This document shows, in pieces, positions 1-6,845 of a stretch of 30,851 bases of DNA. Position 1 is the stretch's first letter, and every line of letters starts with the position of its first letter. Below the pieces are notes generated by a model. The model had not been told where the DNA came from. It saw nothing but the letters and a program-made list of their open reading frames with translations, and searched no databases. This stretch comes from Leptospira sp. 96542. Its GTDB lineage: Bacteria > Spirochaetota > Leptospiria > Leptospirales > Leptospiraceae. The translations under genes and the position numbers were made by a program. Location of the stretch: contig JARJFC010000043.1 in assembly GCA_029310945.1 (NCBI GenBank), positions 1 to 30,851 on the forward strand, written 5' to 3'.

Positions 1-569
1 GTGATGAACCGGTGGACACTGTTATCGACCAAATTCCTCTCCCTGGAAAAGAAACATCATCAGGCGAAAAAGTTTACCTCCTGGTTACAGAATCACCAAA
101 TGAAAAAAAGGCGAATGCGACCAATGCGGATCTCATTCCAAAAGAAACACTCATCGGTATGCCTCTACCTTTCGTTGTGGATTATTTACAAAGGAAAAAA
201 TTCCCTTATCAAATTACGGAAATCAAAAAACCTGAATTTAGAGAAATGTCAGGACTCGTTTCTAATTTGGAAGTAAAACCAACGGGCGTTAAAATTCAAG
301 CCTATTACCTAAAACCTTCCACATCCTTACTTTATGATTATGAGCTCATCGAGTATGAGTTGGATGATGATGATGTATATTCGGCTAATCTTTCTTATAT
401 GAAGCCCGATGGTGAAACGGAGATCCAGAAGGAAATACTATCACAAATACCCATGAAGGAAGACGAACCCGTTCGGTTTTTGGTATACAGGGGAAAACAA
501 TCCAAACTCACACTTACGGGCAAAAACTCAAAGGTGGTTAAGGTATGGAAATTAGAAGGGAAATACTAG
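1..569 (+). CDS. PASTA-domain protein, C-terminal part (5' end outside window)
   Basis: The reading frame is open from base 3, so the start lies upstream of the window; the first in-window ATG (12) is internal. The first visible residues, V-I-D-Q-I-P-L-P-G-K followed by S-G-E-K-V-Y-L-L-V-T, match the end of a PASTA repeat, the roughly 65-residue fold that binds muropeptides or beta-lactams in penicillin-binding proteins and Ser/Thr kinases. A second, more divergent PASTA-like stretch follows (I-G-M-P-L-P-F-V-V-D-Y-L, then G-V-K-I-Q-A-Y-Y-L). The tail is rich in Asp and Glu and has no membrane segment. The stop at 567-569 abuts the rpe start with no spacer, so the two genes are probably co-transcribed. 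No enzymatic domain is visible. A cell-envelope role is inferred from the fold only. Confidence 0.7.
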   Translation, partial: DEPVDTVIDQIPLPGKETSSGEKVYLLVTESPNEKKANATNADLIPKETLIGMPLPFVVDYLQRKKFPYQITEIKKPEFREMSGLVSNLEVKPTGVKIQAYYLKPSTSLLYDYELIEYELDDDDVYSANLSYMKPDGETEIQKEILSQIPMKEDEPVRFLVYRGKQSKLTLTGKNSKVVKVWKLEGKY

Positions 570-1232
570 ATGAAAATTTCAGCATCCATTCTTGCCACAA
601 AGATCACAGGGCTTTCTTCAGAGATTCCAACGTATAAAAAAGAATCCATCGACTACATCCATATCGATGTGATGGATGGAAACTTTGTTCCCCAAATTTC
701 CTTTGGGGAGGCCATCACAAAAGAGGTGGGTTCACTCACTGACATCCCCCTCGATGTACATCTTATGGTCAAAAATCCAGAATTGCATGTGCCAAAGTAC
801 TTTGAGATGAAGCCGTATTGCATTACCTTCCACATTGAAACCACAAATTTTTCGGTTCGGTTGGCTGAGGAGATCCGAAAACAAGGGATCAAGGTGGGAG
901 TTTCTCTCAATCCCCAGACCCCACCTGAATCCATTTCCCAAATACTACCATATTTGGATTTGGTACTCCTGATGACAGTGGATCCAGGTTTTTATGGGCA
1001 GTCTTTCGTGAAATCTGGGTTCTCCAAGATTGAAACCATCCGCAAAATGACAAAACCTTATGGCATCGAACTCGAAGTGGATGGGGGAGTGAACGAGAGT
1101 AATATTGGCAAATTGGCGGAGTTGGGTGTGGATCTCTGTGTTGTGGGTTCTGGTCTCTACAAAACAGGAAATCCCAACGAACAGGGCAAAAAATTGAAGG
1201 AACTTGCAAATGCTGCAAGAACTCCCTCTTGA
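570..1232 (+). CDS. rpe: ribulose-phosphate 3-epimerase
   Basis: This 220-aa TIM-barrel enzyme interconverts D-ribulose 5-phosphate and D-xylulose 5-phosphate in the non-oxidative pentose phosphate pathway. Family hallmarks are visible in order: S-A-S-I-L-A at the N terminus, [11 protein letters not shown] (metal-binding His and catalytic Asp) near residue 30, L-D-V-H-L-M-V with the second metal-ligand His near residue 65, [10 protein letters not shown] (flexible active-site loop), and E-V-D-G-G-V with the C-terminal catalytic Asp. Length is normal for the family. The ATG directly follows the TAG of the PASTA gene, which suggests translational coupling. The stop codon lies inside a TTGACA hexamer (1229-1234), a possible -35 for rpsP, although no good -10 follows at the usual distance. 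Confidence 0.95.
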   Translation: MKISASILATKITGLSSEIPTYKKESIDYIHIDVMDGNFVPQISFGEAITKEVGSLTDIPLDVHLMVKNPELHVPKYFEMKPYCITFHIETTNFSVRLAEEIRKQGIKVGVSLNPQTPPESISQILPYLDLVLLMTVDPGFYGQSFVKSGFSKIETIRKMTKPYGIELEVDGGVNESNIGKLAELGVDLCVVGSGLYKTGNPNEQGKKLKELANAARTPS

Positions 1233-1279
1233 CAGTTTGGCCATATTTTTAAAACTTGCAACAAAAGGGGTATTTTTCC

Positions 1280-1537
1280 TTGGTTAAATTAAGATTACAA
1301 AGAACGGGAACAAAAGCAGACCCGCATTACCGTATCGTGGCAGCAGACATTCGGTCTCCGAGAGACGGTCGTTTTATCGAAGCAATTGGGCATTTCCATC
1401 CAGCGGCATCCACTGTTCAACAATCCACATTCAATGAAGAAAAAACATTGTCTTGGTTAAAAAAAGGTGCCCAACCCACGGAAACTGTCCTTGCTCTCTT
1501 GAAAAAAGACGGTCTTTGGGCAAAACACAAAGGTTAA
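1280..1537 (+). CDS. rpsP: 30S ribosomal protein S16
   Basis: This small-subunit ribosomal protein has 85 aa with the chosen start. The N terminus [11 protein letters not shown] and the motif [18 protein letters not shown] are the S16 signature, followed by the usual G-A-Q-P-T-E-T-V segment. I chose the TTG at 1280 because an AAAAGGGG Shine-Dalgarno (1263-1270) lies 9 nt upstream and S16 proteins normally begin M-V-K-(I/L)-R-L. The TTG at 1256 would add eight residues (M-Q-Q-K-G-Y-F-S) not typical of the family. It heads the rpsP-khpA-rimM-trmD-rplS block found in many bacteria. Confidence 0.95.
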   Translation: MVKLRLQRTGTKADPHYRIVAADIRSPRDGRFIEAIGHFHPAASTVQQSTFNEEKTLSWLKKGAQPTETVLALLKKDGLWAKHKG

Positions 1538-1543
1538 ATCTCT

Positions 1544-1774
1544 ATGGAGTCACTCGTTCGTTACATTGTAACATCCCTCGTTGACCAACCAGACCAAGTG
1601 GCTGTCACCCAAGTTCCTGGTGAAGAAGAGTCCATCATTGAACTCCGCGTGGCACAAAAAGACCTGGGTAAGGTGATCGGTAAAAATGGTAGGATCGCAA
1701 AGTCGCTTCGCACTGTTTTACAAGCAGCTGGCACCAAACAAGGCAAAAACTATACTTTAGAAATTGTCGACTAA
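1544..1774 (+). CDS. khpA: KH-domain RNA-binding protein KhpA (YlqC family)
   Basis: A 76-aa single KH-domain protein. The G-K-N-G loop at residues 46-49, within [12 protein letters not shown], is the RNA-binding loop of KH domains. In Firmicutes KhpA pairs with KhpB/Jag and affects cell division and small RNAs; that role is not shown for spirochaetes. The position between rpsP and rimM is the conserved one. The ATG lies 6 nt after the rpsP stop. The end of the gene overlaps the proposed rimM start by 11 nt. Confidence 0.92.
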   Translation: MESLVRYIVTSLVDQPDQVAVTQVPGEEESIIELRVAQKDLGKVIGKNGRIAKSLRTVLQAAGTKQGKNYTLEIVD

Positions 1775-2300
1775 ACTTAGTTTAGTGAAAGTGGGGGTTT
1801 TCGGATCCTCACATGGTGTGAAAGGCCTCATCAAAGTTTTCTCTGATGGGGATTCCCTTCTCTCAAAAACCACACCCTTCCACTGTAAAATCCAATTGAA
1901 AGACGGAAGAGAAGAGACCATCCATATCCTTTCACTCAAAACCAATGGCAATCATCTGCTTGCCCAAATAGACGGTTATATCGTTCCAGAAACTGTGGTT
2001 CGGTTTCGGAGTGGAAGCCTTTTTATGGAACGGGGCGAACTCCCCAAAACGGATCCTACTGAAATTTATACTTCTGATTTGATTGACCTCCAGGCAAAAA
2101 ACAAAGAAACGGGCATTGTTTTGGACTATCGAATTGTGGATGTGATGGACAATCCAGCGCACCCCATCCTGGTATTCCGTTCAACAACCGAAGATCCTAA
2201 ACAAATTATGGTTCCTTTTTTACATCGTTTTGTGGGGGATTGGGATTTTGATTCACAAACCATCGAGGTCATTGATTGGGAGCAGTGGTTTGTTATTTAA
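1764..2300 (+). CDS. rimM: ribosome maturation factor RimM
   Basis: RimM binds S19 and helps mature the 30S head domain. The N terminus [18 protein letters not shown] matches the RimM family (usual form V-G-x-I-x-x-x-H-G-(L/V)-K-G). The C-terminal PRC-barrel-like half has D-L-I-D-L-Q-A, then P-A-H-P-I-L-V, and ends with I-E-V-I-D-W-E. Length of 178 aa is usual. I give the TTG at 1764, which overlaps khpA by 11 nt. A GTG at 1785 (starting M-K-V-G-V-F-G) is equally plausible on family grounds. Neither start has a clear Shine-Dalgarno, so translational coupling to khpA is likely. Confidence 0.9.
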   Translation: MSTKLSLVKVGVFGSSHGVKGLIKVFSDGDSLLSKTTPFHCKIQLKDGREETIHILSLKTNGNHLLAQIDGYIVPETVVRFRSGSLFMERGELPKTDPTEIYTSDLIDLQAKNKETGIVLDYRIVDVMDNPAHPILVFRSTTEDPKQIMVPFLHRFVGDWDFDSQTIEVIDWEQWFVI

Positions 2301-2943
2301 TTTCATCACACTTTTTCCTGAAAAGATAGAATCTTACTTTGCTTCGGGCATTCCTGGTAAGGCGAAAGACCAAGGTCTCATCCAAATCAATCCCATCCAA
2401 CTCCGCGACTTTGCCCAGAACAAACACCAGAAAGTAGACGACACCATTTATGGGGGTGGTCCTGGAATGTTATTGCAAGTGGGTCCCATCTACCGGGCCT
2501 TGGAGTCTTTGGGGGATACCAAAGGTACTGTCATTTTACTCAGCCCATCGGGAGAACTTTTCAACCAAACACTTGCAAAAGAACTTTTTGCCGAGAGCCA
2601 AACCTTCACTCTCATTTCTGGATACTATGAAGGAGTCGATCATCGGGTGACGGAGCATTTAATTGACAGGGAAGTGGGCATTGGAAATTATGTAATTTCA
2701 TCGGGGGATTTGGCCTCTCTCGTTGTGGCTGACTGCCTGTCTCGTTTTGTACCAGGGTTTCTTGGCAAAGAAGAGAGTTTGGTTGAGGAGTCTCACAACG
2801 AAGTTGAGGAATTGGAATACCCCCAATACACAAAACCCTATGATTTTATGGGTTGGACTGTTCCCGATGTCCTCACGCAAGGCCATCATGAAGAGATCCG
2901 AAAGTGGCGGCAGAAGAACCGCAAAACAAGAAATCATTCTTAG
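2290..2943 (+). CDS. trmD: tRNA (guanine-N1)-methyltransferase TrmD
   Basis: TrmD methylates G37 of tRNAs reading CNN codons, using S-adenosylmethionine, and prevents +1 frameshifting. The N terminus F-N-F-I-T-L-F-P-E is the family hallmark. [13 protein letters not shown], the trefoil-knot SAM-site stretch [13 protein letters not shown], and [10 protein letters not shown] are all intact. The TTG at 2290 is chosen because a GGGAG Shine-Dalgarno (2278-2282) lies 7 nt upstream and it yields the family N terminus; protein length is 217 aa. A longer reading from 2230 lies entirely inside rimM and adds non-family sequence. The overlap with rimM is 11 nt, the same as the khpA/rimM overlap. Confidence 0.95.
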   Translation: MLFNFITLFPEKIESYFASGIPGKAKDQGLIQINPIQLRDFAQNKHQKVDDTIYGGGPGMLLQVGPIYRALESLGDTKGTVILLSPSGELFNQTLAKELFAESQTFTLISGYYEGVDHRVTEHLIDREVGIGNYVISSGDLASLVVADCLSRFVPGFLGKEESLVEESHNEVEELEYPQYTKPYDFMGWTVPDVLTQGHHEEIRKWRQKNRKTRNHS

Positions 2944-2951
2944 AGGAAACC

Positions 2952-3395
2952 ATGAACCAAATTCTAGAAAAAGCACTTGTCGGTGAAACAAAAAACGAAT
3001 TGAATTTTGAAATTGGGGACACCGTAAAGGTTCATTACAAAATTGTTGAATCCGGAAAGGAAAGGGTTCAGGTTTACGAAGGGGTTGTGATCTCCATCGC
3101 AAACAAATCACATAGCAAAACGTTTACAGTACGACGTATTTCTTATGATATCGGTGTGGAACGTATTTTCCCACTCCATAGCCCACGGATCGCCAAAATT
3201 GAACTCGTGCGAAAAGGAAGTGTTCGTCGTGCGAAACTATTCTACCTCCGTGAGAAAAAAGGCAAGTCGGGACGTATCAAAGAAAGAAAGGGTGGCCAAG
3301 CTATGGTTGCCAAAGACAAAAAACGCCAAGATGAGGCTGCCAAATTAAGCCAAGCAGCAAAACAAGCGGAAACAGCAGAAGCGACTCCAGCATAA
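2952..3395 (+). CDS. rplS: 50S ribosomal protein L19
   Basis: L19 sits at the 30S-50S interface. The core [39 protein letters not shown] and [10 protein letters not shown] are textbook L19. The 147-aa length exceeds the usual 115-120 aa because of a Lys/Ala/Gln-rich tail after the conserved R-x-K-L-x-Y-L-R segment (about residue 105 onward). ATG 2952 is preceded by AGAGGA (2942-2947). A longer frame from 2904 lies inside trmD. A terminator-like hairpin begins 17 nt after the stop. Confidence 0.95.
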   Translation: MNQILEKALVGETKNELNFEIGDTVKVHYKIVESGKERVQVYEGVVISIANKSHSKTFTVRRISYDIGVERIFPLHSPRIAKIELVRKGSVRRAKLFYLREKKGKSGRIKERKGGQAMVAKDKKRQDEAAKLSQAAKQAETAEATPA

Positions 3396-4072
3396 TATCC
3401 TTCCAGAAAGAAACGGTCGTTAAACGGCCGTATTTTCCTGAATTTCAAATCCCCGATTTAGTTTCTCTTTCCTTCGATGAAGCGGGCAGGGGTTGTCTTG
3501 CAGGTCCCGTAGCCATCGGTTGCGTATCTTTCTCTCTCTCCACACTCGAAAAAATCAAATCTGGTCAGATACTTGAGGGAATCCGCGACTCCAAAATACT
3601 AAAATTAAAAGATAGGTTGCGGCTCCGAAAAGAAATCCTAAACATTGCCCAGTATCATAAGGTTGTTTTTGTAAGCCCACGGTTTATCGATCGTTATAAT
3701 ATCAATAATGCTATATTTTATGGAATCGGCCGTGCCATTCCCACAAAGGAAGATCCAAGATTTTTGTTTGTGGATGGCAATTATAAAATCAAAGTCACCA
3801 AACAAATCCTAGGTTATCATTCCATCCCCAAGGGTGATGATTTAGTTCCTTCCATTTCTGCCGCAAGTATTCTCGCAAAAACCTACCGTGACGAATGGAT
3901 GGAAGAAATGGACAAACGTTTTCCTGGGTATGGATTCAAAAACCACAAAGGGTATGGTACTTTGGAACACCGAAAAAATTTAGAACAGTTGGGAATTTCT
4001 CGGATCCATAGGTTGAGTTTTTGTAAATTTCTCCGATCCAGTGAGAGTGATCCAAGTCTTTTTGCCGAATGA
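3395..4072 (+). CDS. rnhB: ribonuclease HII (start codon uncertain, no canonical start)
   Basis: RNase HII removes ribonucleotides and RNA-DNA primers. The catalytic motif F-D-E-A-G-R-G-C-L-A-G-P-V is encoded at 3473-3511 and supplies the first acidic residues. G-I-R-D-S-K, the F-V-D-G-N motif with the third Asp, and S-I-S-A-A-S-I-L-A-K-T-Y-R-D with the fourth follow in normal order. The frame is open back to 3335 but contains no ATG, GTG or TTG before codon 3617, which is already past the first catalytic motif. I start at ATA 3395, which forms TAATA with the rplS stop and gives 225 aa, a normal length. ATA 3392 or ATC 3449 are alternatives. A sequencing error or a rare start codon could each explain this. 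The gene overlaps the next one by about 32 nt. Confidence 0.85.
   Translation: MSFQKETVVKRPYFPEFQIPDLVSLSFDEAGRGCLAGPVAIGCVSFSLSTLEKIKSGQILEGIRDSKILKLKDRLRLRKEILNIAQYHKVVFVSPRFIDRYNINNAIFYGIGRAIPTKEDPRFLFVDGNYKIKVTKQILGYHSIPKGDDLVPSISAASILAKTYRDEWMEEMDKRFPGYGFKNHKGYGTLEHRKNLEQLGISRIHRLSFCKFLRSSESDPSLFAE
3413..3436 (+). terminator. intrinsic-terminator-like hairpin after rplS
   Basis: ACGGTCGT (3413-3420) pairs with ACGGCCGT (3424-3431) over 8 bp including one G-U, with a 3-nt TAA loop. The stem is followed by ATTTT and preceded by an A-rich stretch. This is the form of an intrinsic terminator for the rpsP-rplS operon. It lies in the open frame upstream of the rnhB catalytic motif, so it may instead attenuate rnhB or mark a transcript boundary. 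Confidence 0.55.
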
Positions 4073-4703
4073 TTTTTTTCGTATTCTACCCAAGTCCAAT
4101 TTAGAAAATGCCCATCCTGAATTGGGAACAAAGTCAGGTGGAGAAGCTACATCCACGGGGATTCCAAAGCCTAAAACTTTTCCACTACGAACGATGGCAA
4201 CGATTGGAAATCCATCCAACTCGAAACAAAGAGAAGAATCTGAACCGAATGGAATCGTGAACCAAAAAAATGAAATCACCACCCAAAACCATAGAGATTT
4301 AGGTGGTTGGGAAAAATGGTTCTCGGCCACCAAAAATTCTCATGCGATGGCGGAAGAATGGAAACCTCTCTGGAATTTTTTATTCCCTGAACTGGGCTGG
4401 CCTGCATGGAGGGGAGGCGTCCAGGATGAAAATGGGAAAGATCGGTATGAATGGACTTTGCAAAAAACAGAAGGAGGGCATTCTTTCCACCTAATCATCC
4501 AGTCCGAAACCTGGGGAAAACTCCTATTTTGTTTTCTGGCAAAAATGAATGAAGAGAATCCAAAGATAAACTTACAATGTTTTGTCGAAACGGAATCCTT
4601 AGTAGAGGAACTAAAGTTTGCAGTTTTGAAAAATGGAAAAAATATTTTTAACAAACTAGGTGTCCAAACGTTTTCGAAAGAGTCCACCAAACTGAAATTA
4701 TAG
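4041..4703 (+). CDS. YlqG/FliK-like protein of unknown function
   Basis: The 220-aa product has no signal peptide or membrane segment. The first half is low in structure and rich in Ser, Asn and Thr. A tryptophan-rich middle follows (W-K-P-L-W-N-F-L-F-P-E-L-G-W-P-A-W). The last roughly 100 residues resemble the C-terminal domain of the flagellar hook-length protein FliK, with alternating beta segments and a final helix. That resemblance is weak by eye. The better argument is position: in Bacillus subtilis the order rnhB-ylqG-ylqH is conserved, with YlqG FliK-like and YlqH FlhB-like, and the same order is seen here. GTG 4041 is listed; TTG 4062 is an alternative. Neither has a strong ribosome-binding site and both overlap rnhB. 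Confidence 0.6.
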   Translation: MRVIQVFLPNDFFRILPKSNLENAHPELGTKSGGEATSTGIPKPKTFPLRTMATIGNPSNSKQREESEPNGIVNQKNEITTQNHRDLGGWEKWFSATKNSHAMAEEWKPLWNFLFPELGWPAWRGGVQDENGKDRYEWTLQKTEGGHSFHLIIQSETWGKLLFCFLAKMNEENPKINLQCFVETESLVEELKFAVLKNGKNIFNKLGVQTFSKESTKLKL

Positions 4704-4964
4704 ATGAAAAAGAAAGCAATCGCCCTATCTTACTTCCTCGAACCTACAAAAGCCCCTAAGCTCATTGCCAGTGCCGAAGGCAAAATGGCTTGGGAGGTTT
4801 GTAAATTGGCAGAAAAAGAAGGTATTCCTATTTTTACCGACAGGAGCCTGGTTAAATCTCTGGAGTCGCTTCCCATTGGCAGTGAAATCCCTAGGGAACT
4901 TTATGAAGCCGTCGCCCTCATCTTTCAAATTTTAGTTTCGAAACAACCTAAGAAAAACATTTGA
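4704..4964 (+). CDS. FlhB C-terminal-domain homologue (FlhX/YlqH family)
   Basis: This 86-aa protein matches only the cytoplasmic C-terminal domain of FlhB/YscU export switches: A-I-A-L-S-Y near the start, A-P-K-L-I-A-S-A-E-G-K-M-A, then I-P-I-F-T-D-R-S-L-V-K-S-L and a final P-x-E-L-Y-E-A-V-A-x-I-F. The membrane domain of FlhB is absent, and so is the autocleaving N-P-T-H motif. Family members of this size occur beside rnhB in many flagellated bacteria and can partly replace the C-terminal part of FlhB. The ATG directly follows the previous stop, so the FliK-like gene and this one form a pair. A link to flagellar export is inferred from homology. Confidence 0.8.
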   Translation: MKKKAIALSYFLEPTKAPKLIASAEGKMAWEVCKLAEKEGIPIFTDRSLVKSLESLPIGSEIPRELYEAVALIFQILVSKQPKKNI

Positions 4965-5000
4965 TGTTTTCGCCTCTTTGTAGTAAAATTATCTAAAGCT

Positions 5001-6188
5001 ATGCGAAAGATATCGATCCGGGATCTGGAACCTGGGATTAAATTCACCCGTTCCGTTTATTTGGATAAGGACACTGTGTTTGTCGGATCTGACCAACCCA
5101 TCACCCAACAAGACTTAGATCGTTTGAACCAATTTGGGATCAGTTTTGTACTGACTGACGGCGAAAAGGTGAGTGTGGAAGCACAGGAAAAAACAGCAAA
5201 CGCAAATGGGGCAGGTTTTTTTGATACAAATCTTCCCTTTTACCAAGACGACGAAAATTCATCACGGTTTAAATACATATTAGAAAAAACAAATTCGGGT
5301 AAGGTTGAATTCAACGCAGTGTTTAAAGATTGTTTTGAATTGGTGCAAAAAACATACAAATCTGCCTCGGAAGGTCGATACACCGAAATTCGCGAATTCA
5401 GAGAAATTGCAGAACGAATTGCCGACCATACCAAGGCCAATGCACAACTTCCAATTTTATTATTATCCCATTCGCATTCAGGTTATTATTTATATTCTCA
5501 TATTTGTTATGCGACATTTTTTGCTGTGATGCTCGGCAATTTTTTAGAATACTCTCGCCCAAAACTCATCGACTTGGCTCTTGCTTCTCTTTTTGCCGAT
5601 ATTGGGATGGTCACAGTTCCCGAGGACGTTTCTGAAAAAAAAGGTGTTCTGACTGAACTTGATTTGAAAACCATTAAACGCCATCCCGTCACAGGATACC
5701 AAATTTTAACTCAAAGGTTAAAACTAAAAAACTCGCTGGCCATTGTTTCCTTGCAACACCACGAATCCTTGGATGGAACAGGTTACCCACAGAGAATACT
5801 CGCAAATCAAATTGAAGAACTCACCAAAGTGTTTATGATTGGGGATCAATTTGCTGCAATGCTCCACCCACGTCCATACAGAGGAAGTATCCTCCCATAT
5901 GATGCCATGAAAATCATGATTAGCGAAAATGTGAATCGTTTTGATCTTAAGATGGTTCGGCTATTTTTAAATAAACTTTCTATGTTTCCTGTGGGGTCCG
6001 GAGTGGTACTTTCTGACCTTAGAATGGGTATGGTCATTGATTCCAATAAAGACAAACCCCTAAGACCTGTTGTGCGAGTTACAAAAGATGCAGAAGGCAA
6101 ACGTTTGAAACACCTTGAATTTGTGGATCTTATGAAAGATCTCAATCTTTATATCAAACAAGCAATTTCATTTTCACAGATATATTGA
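5001..6188 (+). CDS. HD-GYP domain protein with degenerate HD motif
   Basis: The 395-aa protein starts with a DUF3391-like N-terminal module (I-R-D-L-E-P-G-I-K-F, then Q-F-G-I-S-F-V-L) and has an HD-GYP domain at about residues 165-300. HD-GYP proteins hydrolyse cyclic di-GMP. Present are the first His (Y-S-H-I), the R-H-P His, H-H-E at 253-255 and D-G-T-G-Y-P with GYP at 261-263. The defining H-D pair reads Ala199-Asp200 (F-A-D-I-G), and the usual Lys after D-I-G is Met. A metal ligand is therefore missing, and the protein may be a sensor or scaffold rather than an active phosphodiesterase. No membrane segment is seen. Its stop overlaps the YraN gene start (ATTGA). Confidence 0.88.
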   Translation: MRKISIRDLEPGIKFTRSVYLDKDTVFVGSDQPITQQDLDRLNQFGISFVLTDGEKVSVEAQEKTANANGAGFFDTNLPFYQDDENSSRFKYILEKTNSGKVEFNAVFKDCFELVQKTYKSASEGRYTEIREFREIAERIADHTKANAQLPILLLSHSHSGYYLYSHICYATFFAVMLGNFLEYSRPKLIDLALASLFADIGMVTVPEDVSEKKGVLTELDLKTIKRHPVTGYQILTQRLKLKNSLAIVSLQHHESLDGTGYPQRILANQIEELTKVFMIGDQFAAMLHPRPYRGSILPYDAMKIMISENVNRFDLKMVRLFLNKLSMFPVGSGVVLSDLRMGMVIDSNKDKPLRPVVRVTKDAEGKRLKHLEFVDLMKDLNLYIKQAISFSQIY

Positions 6189-6538
6189 TTTCGTTTACAA
6201 AAACGCAAAAAGGTAAACTGGGTGAAATCAAAGCGGTGGAATACCTCCGAAGTATTGGCCATACAATTTTATTTACAAATTTTCGGAACCGTTTTGGTGA
6301 GATAGACATCATCAGTTTCCATTCTGGCTGTTTATTTTGTTTGGAAGTCAAATCCTGGAAACAATCTTCGAAAATATCTCCCATTGAGATTTTTAATGAG
6401 ACAAAAAAAAGGAAAATGCGGAAGTTATATATTTTTCTTCTAAAAAAATACCCTCCAATTTGCCACCTAACAGTGAGTTTTGGGTTGGTCCAAATTCTTG
6501 AAAAAAGGGAAGTTCGTTTTTATTCATCACTCTTTTAA
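6185..6538 (+). CDS. YraN/UPF0102 family endonuclease-like protein
   Basis: A 117-aa protein with the restriction-endonuclease-like core of the UPF0102 family: K-G-K-L-G-E near the N terminus, then F-R-N-R-F-G-E-I-D-I-I, and C-L-E-V-K-S-W as the E-x-K part of the PD-(D/E)xK site. The biochemical role of the family is not settled. These genes often lie near rnhB, as here (2.1 kb away in the same direction). The TTG start overlaps the HD-GYP stop codon in ATTGA, indicating translational coupling. Confidence 0.85.
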   Translation: MISFTKTQKGKLGEIKAVEYLRSIGHTILFTNFRNRFGEIDIISFHSGCLFCLEVKSWKQSSKISPIEIFNETKKRKMRKLYIFLLKKYPPICHLTVSFGLVQILEKREVRFYSSLF

Positions 6539-6641
6539 AATACTTCATCAAGGGATTTTTCAGGTCTACCGATGGTTTTTATATCCCATAAGGGAGACAC
6601 TCTCAAGGATGAGAGTTTGTTTGTTACAAGGAAGTAACCAA

Positions 6642-6842
6642 ATGAGACAATTTAGTATTTTAGGAAATTTAGCCGAAACAGATGAATTCGGCCCAGACCC
6701 AGTGCTTCTGCGAAAAAGGGGTATGAGCCAAACCATGCAGCAAAAATTTAAAAACTACAAAGAGAAAATCGACGACCCTGCCTATATGGATTATGCGATC
6801 AATAAAATCGCCATGGAAATTTCGCATTTTATCTCTAAATAG
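6642..6842 (+). CDS. small hypothetical protein (66 aa)
   Basis: No recognised family. The product is 66 aa, charged and probably helical in its second half (Q-Q-K-F-K-N-Y-K-E-K-I-D-D-P-A-Y-M-D-Y-A), with no signal peptide or membrane segment. ATG 6642 is chosen because AAGGAAG (6628-6634) lies 7 nt upstream. A longer frame from 6480 overlaps YraN and has no such site. The Shine-Dalgarno sits in the loop of a 5-bp hairpin (GTTAC 6623-6627 with GTAAC 6634-6638). The gene ends 3 nt before the stop of the convergent comM gene. The 103 nt between YraN and this start contain no other gene I can support. Confidence 0.65.
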   Translation: MRQFSILGNLAETDEFGPDPVLLRKRGMSQTMQQKFKNYKEKIDDPAYMDYAINKIAMEISHFISK

Positions 6843-6845
6843 GTA

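Noticed and set aside
1256..1279. Earlier TTG start for rpsP
   Set aside because: It adds residues outside the S16 family pattern, and AAAAGGGG is correctly spaced for TTG 1280.
2230..2289. Longer start for trmD
   Set aside because: The extra 20 residues lie wholly within rimM, do not resemble any TrmD, and a better Shine-Dalgarno serves TTG 2290.
6480..6641. Longer form of the 66-aa protein
   Set aside because: The extension overlaps YraN out of frame and a good AAGGAAG site serves ATG 6642.
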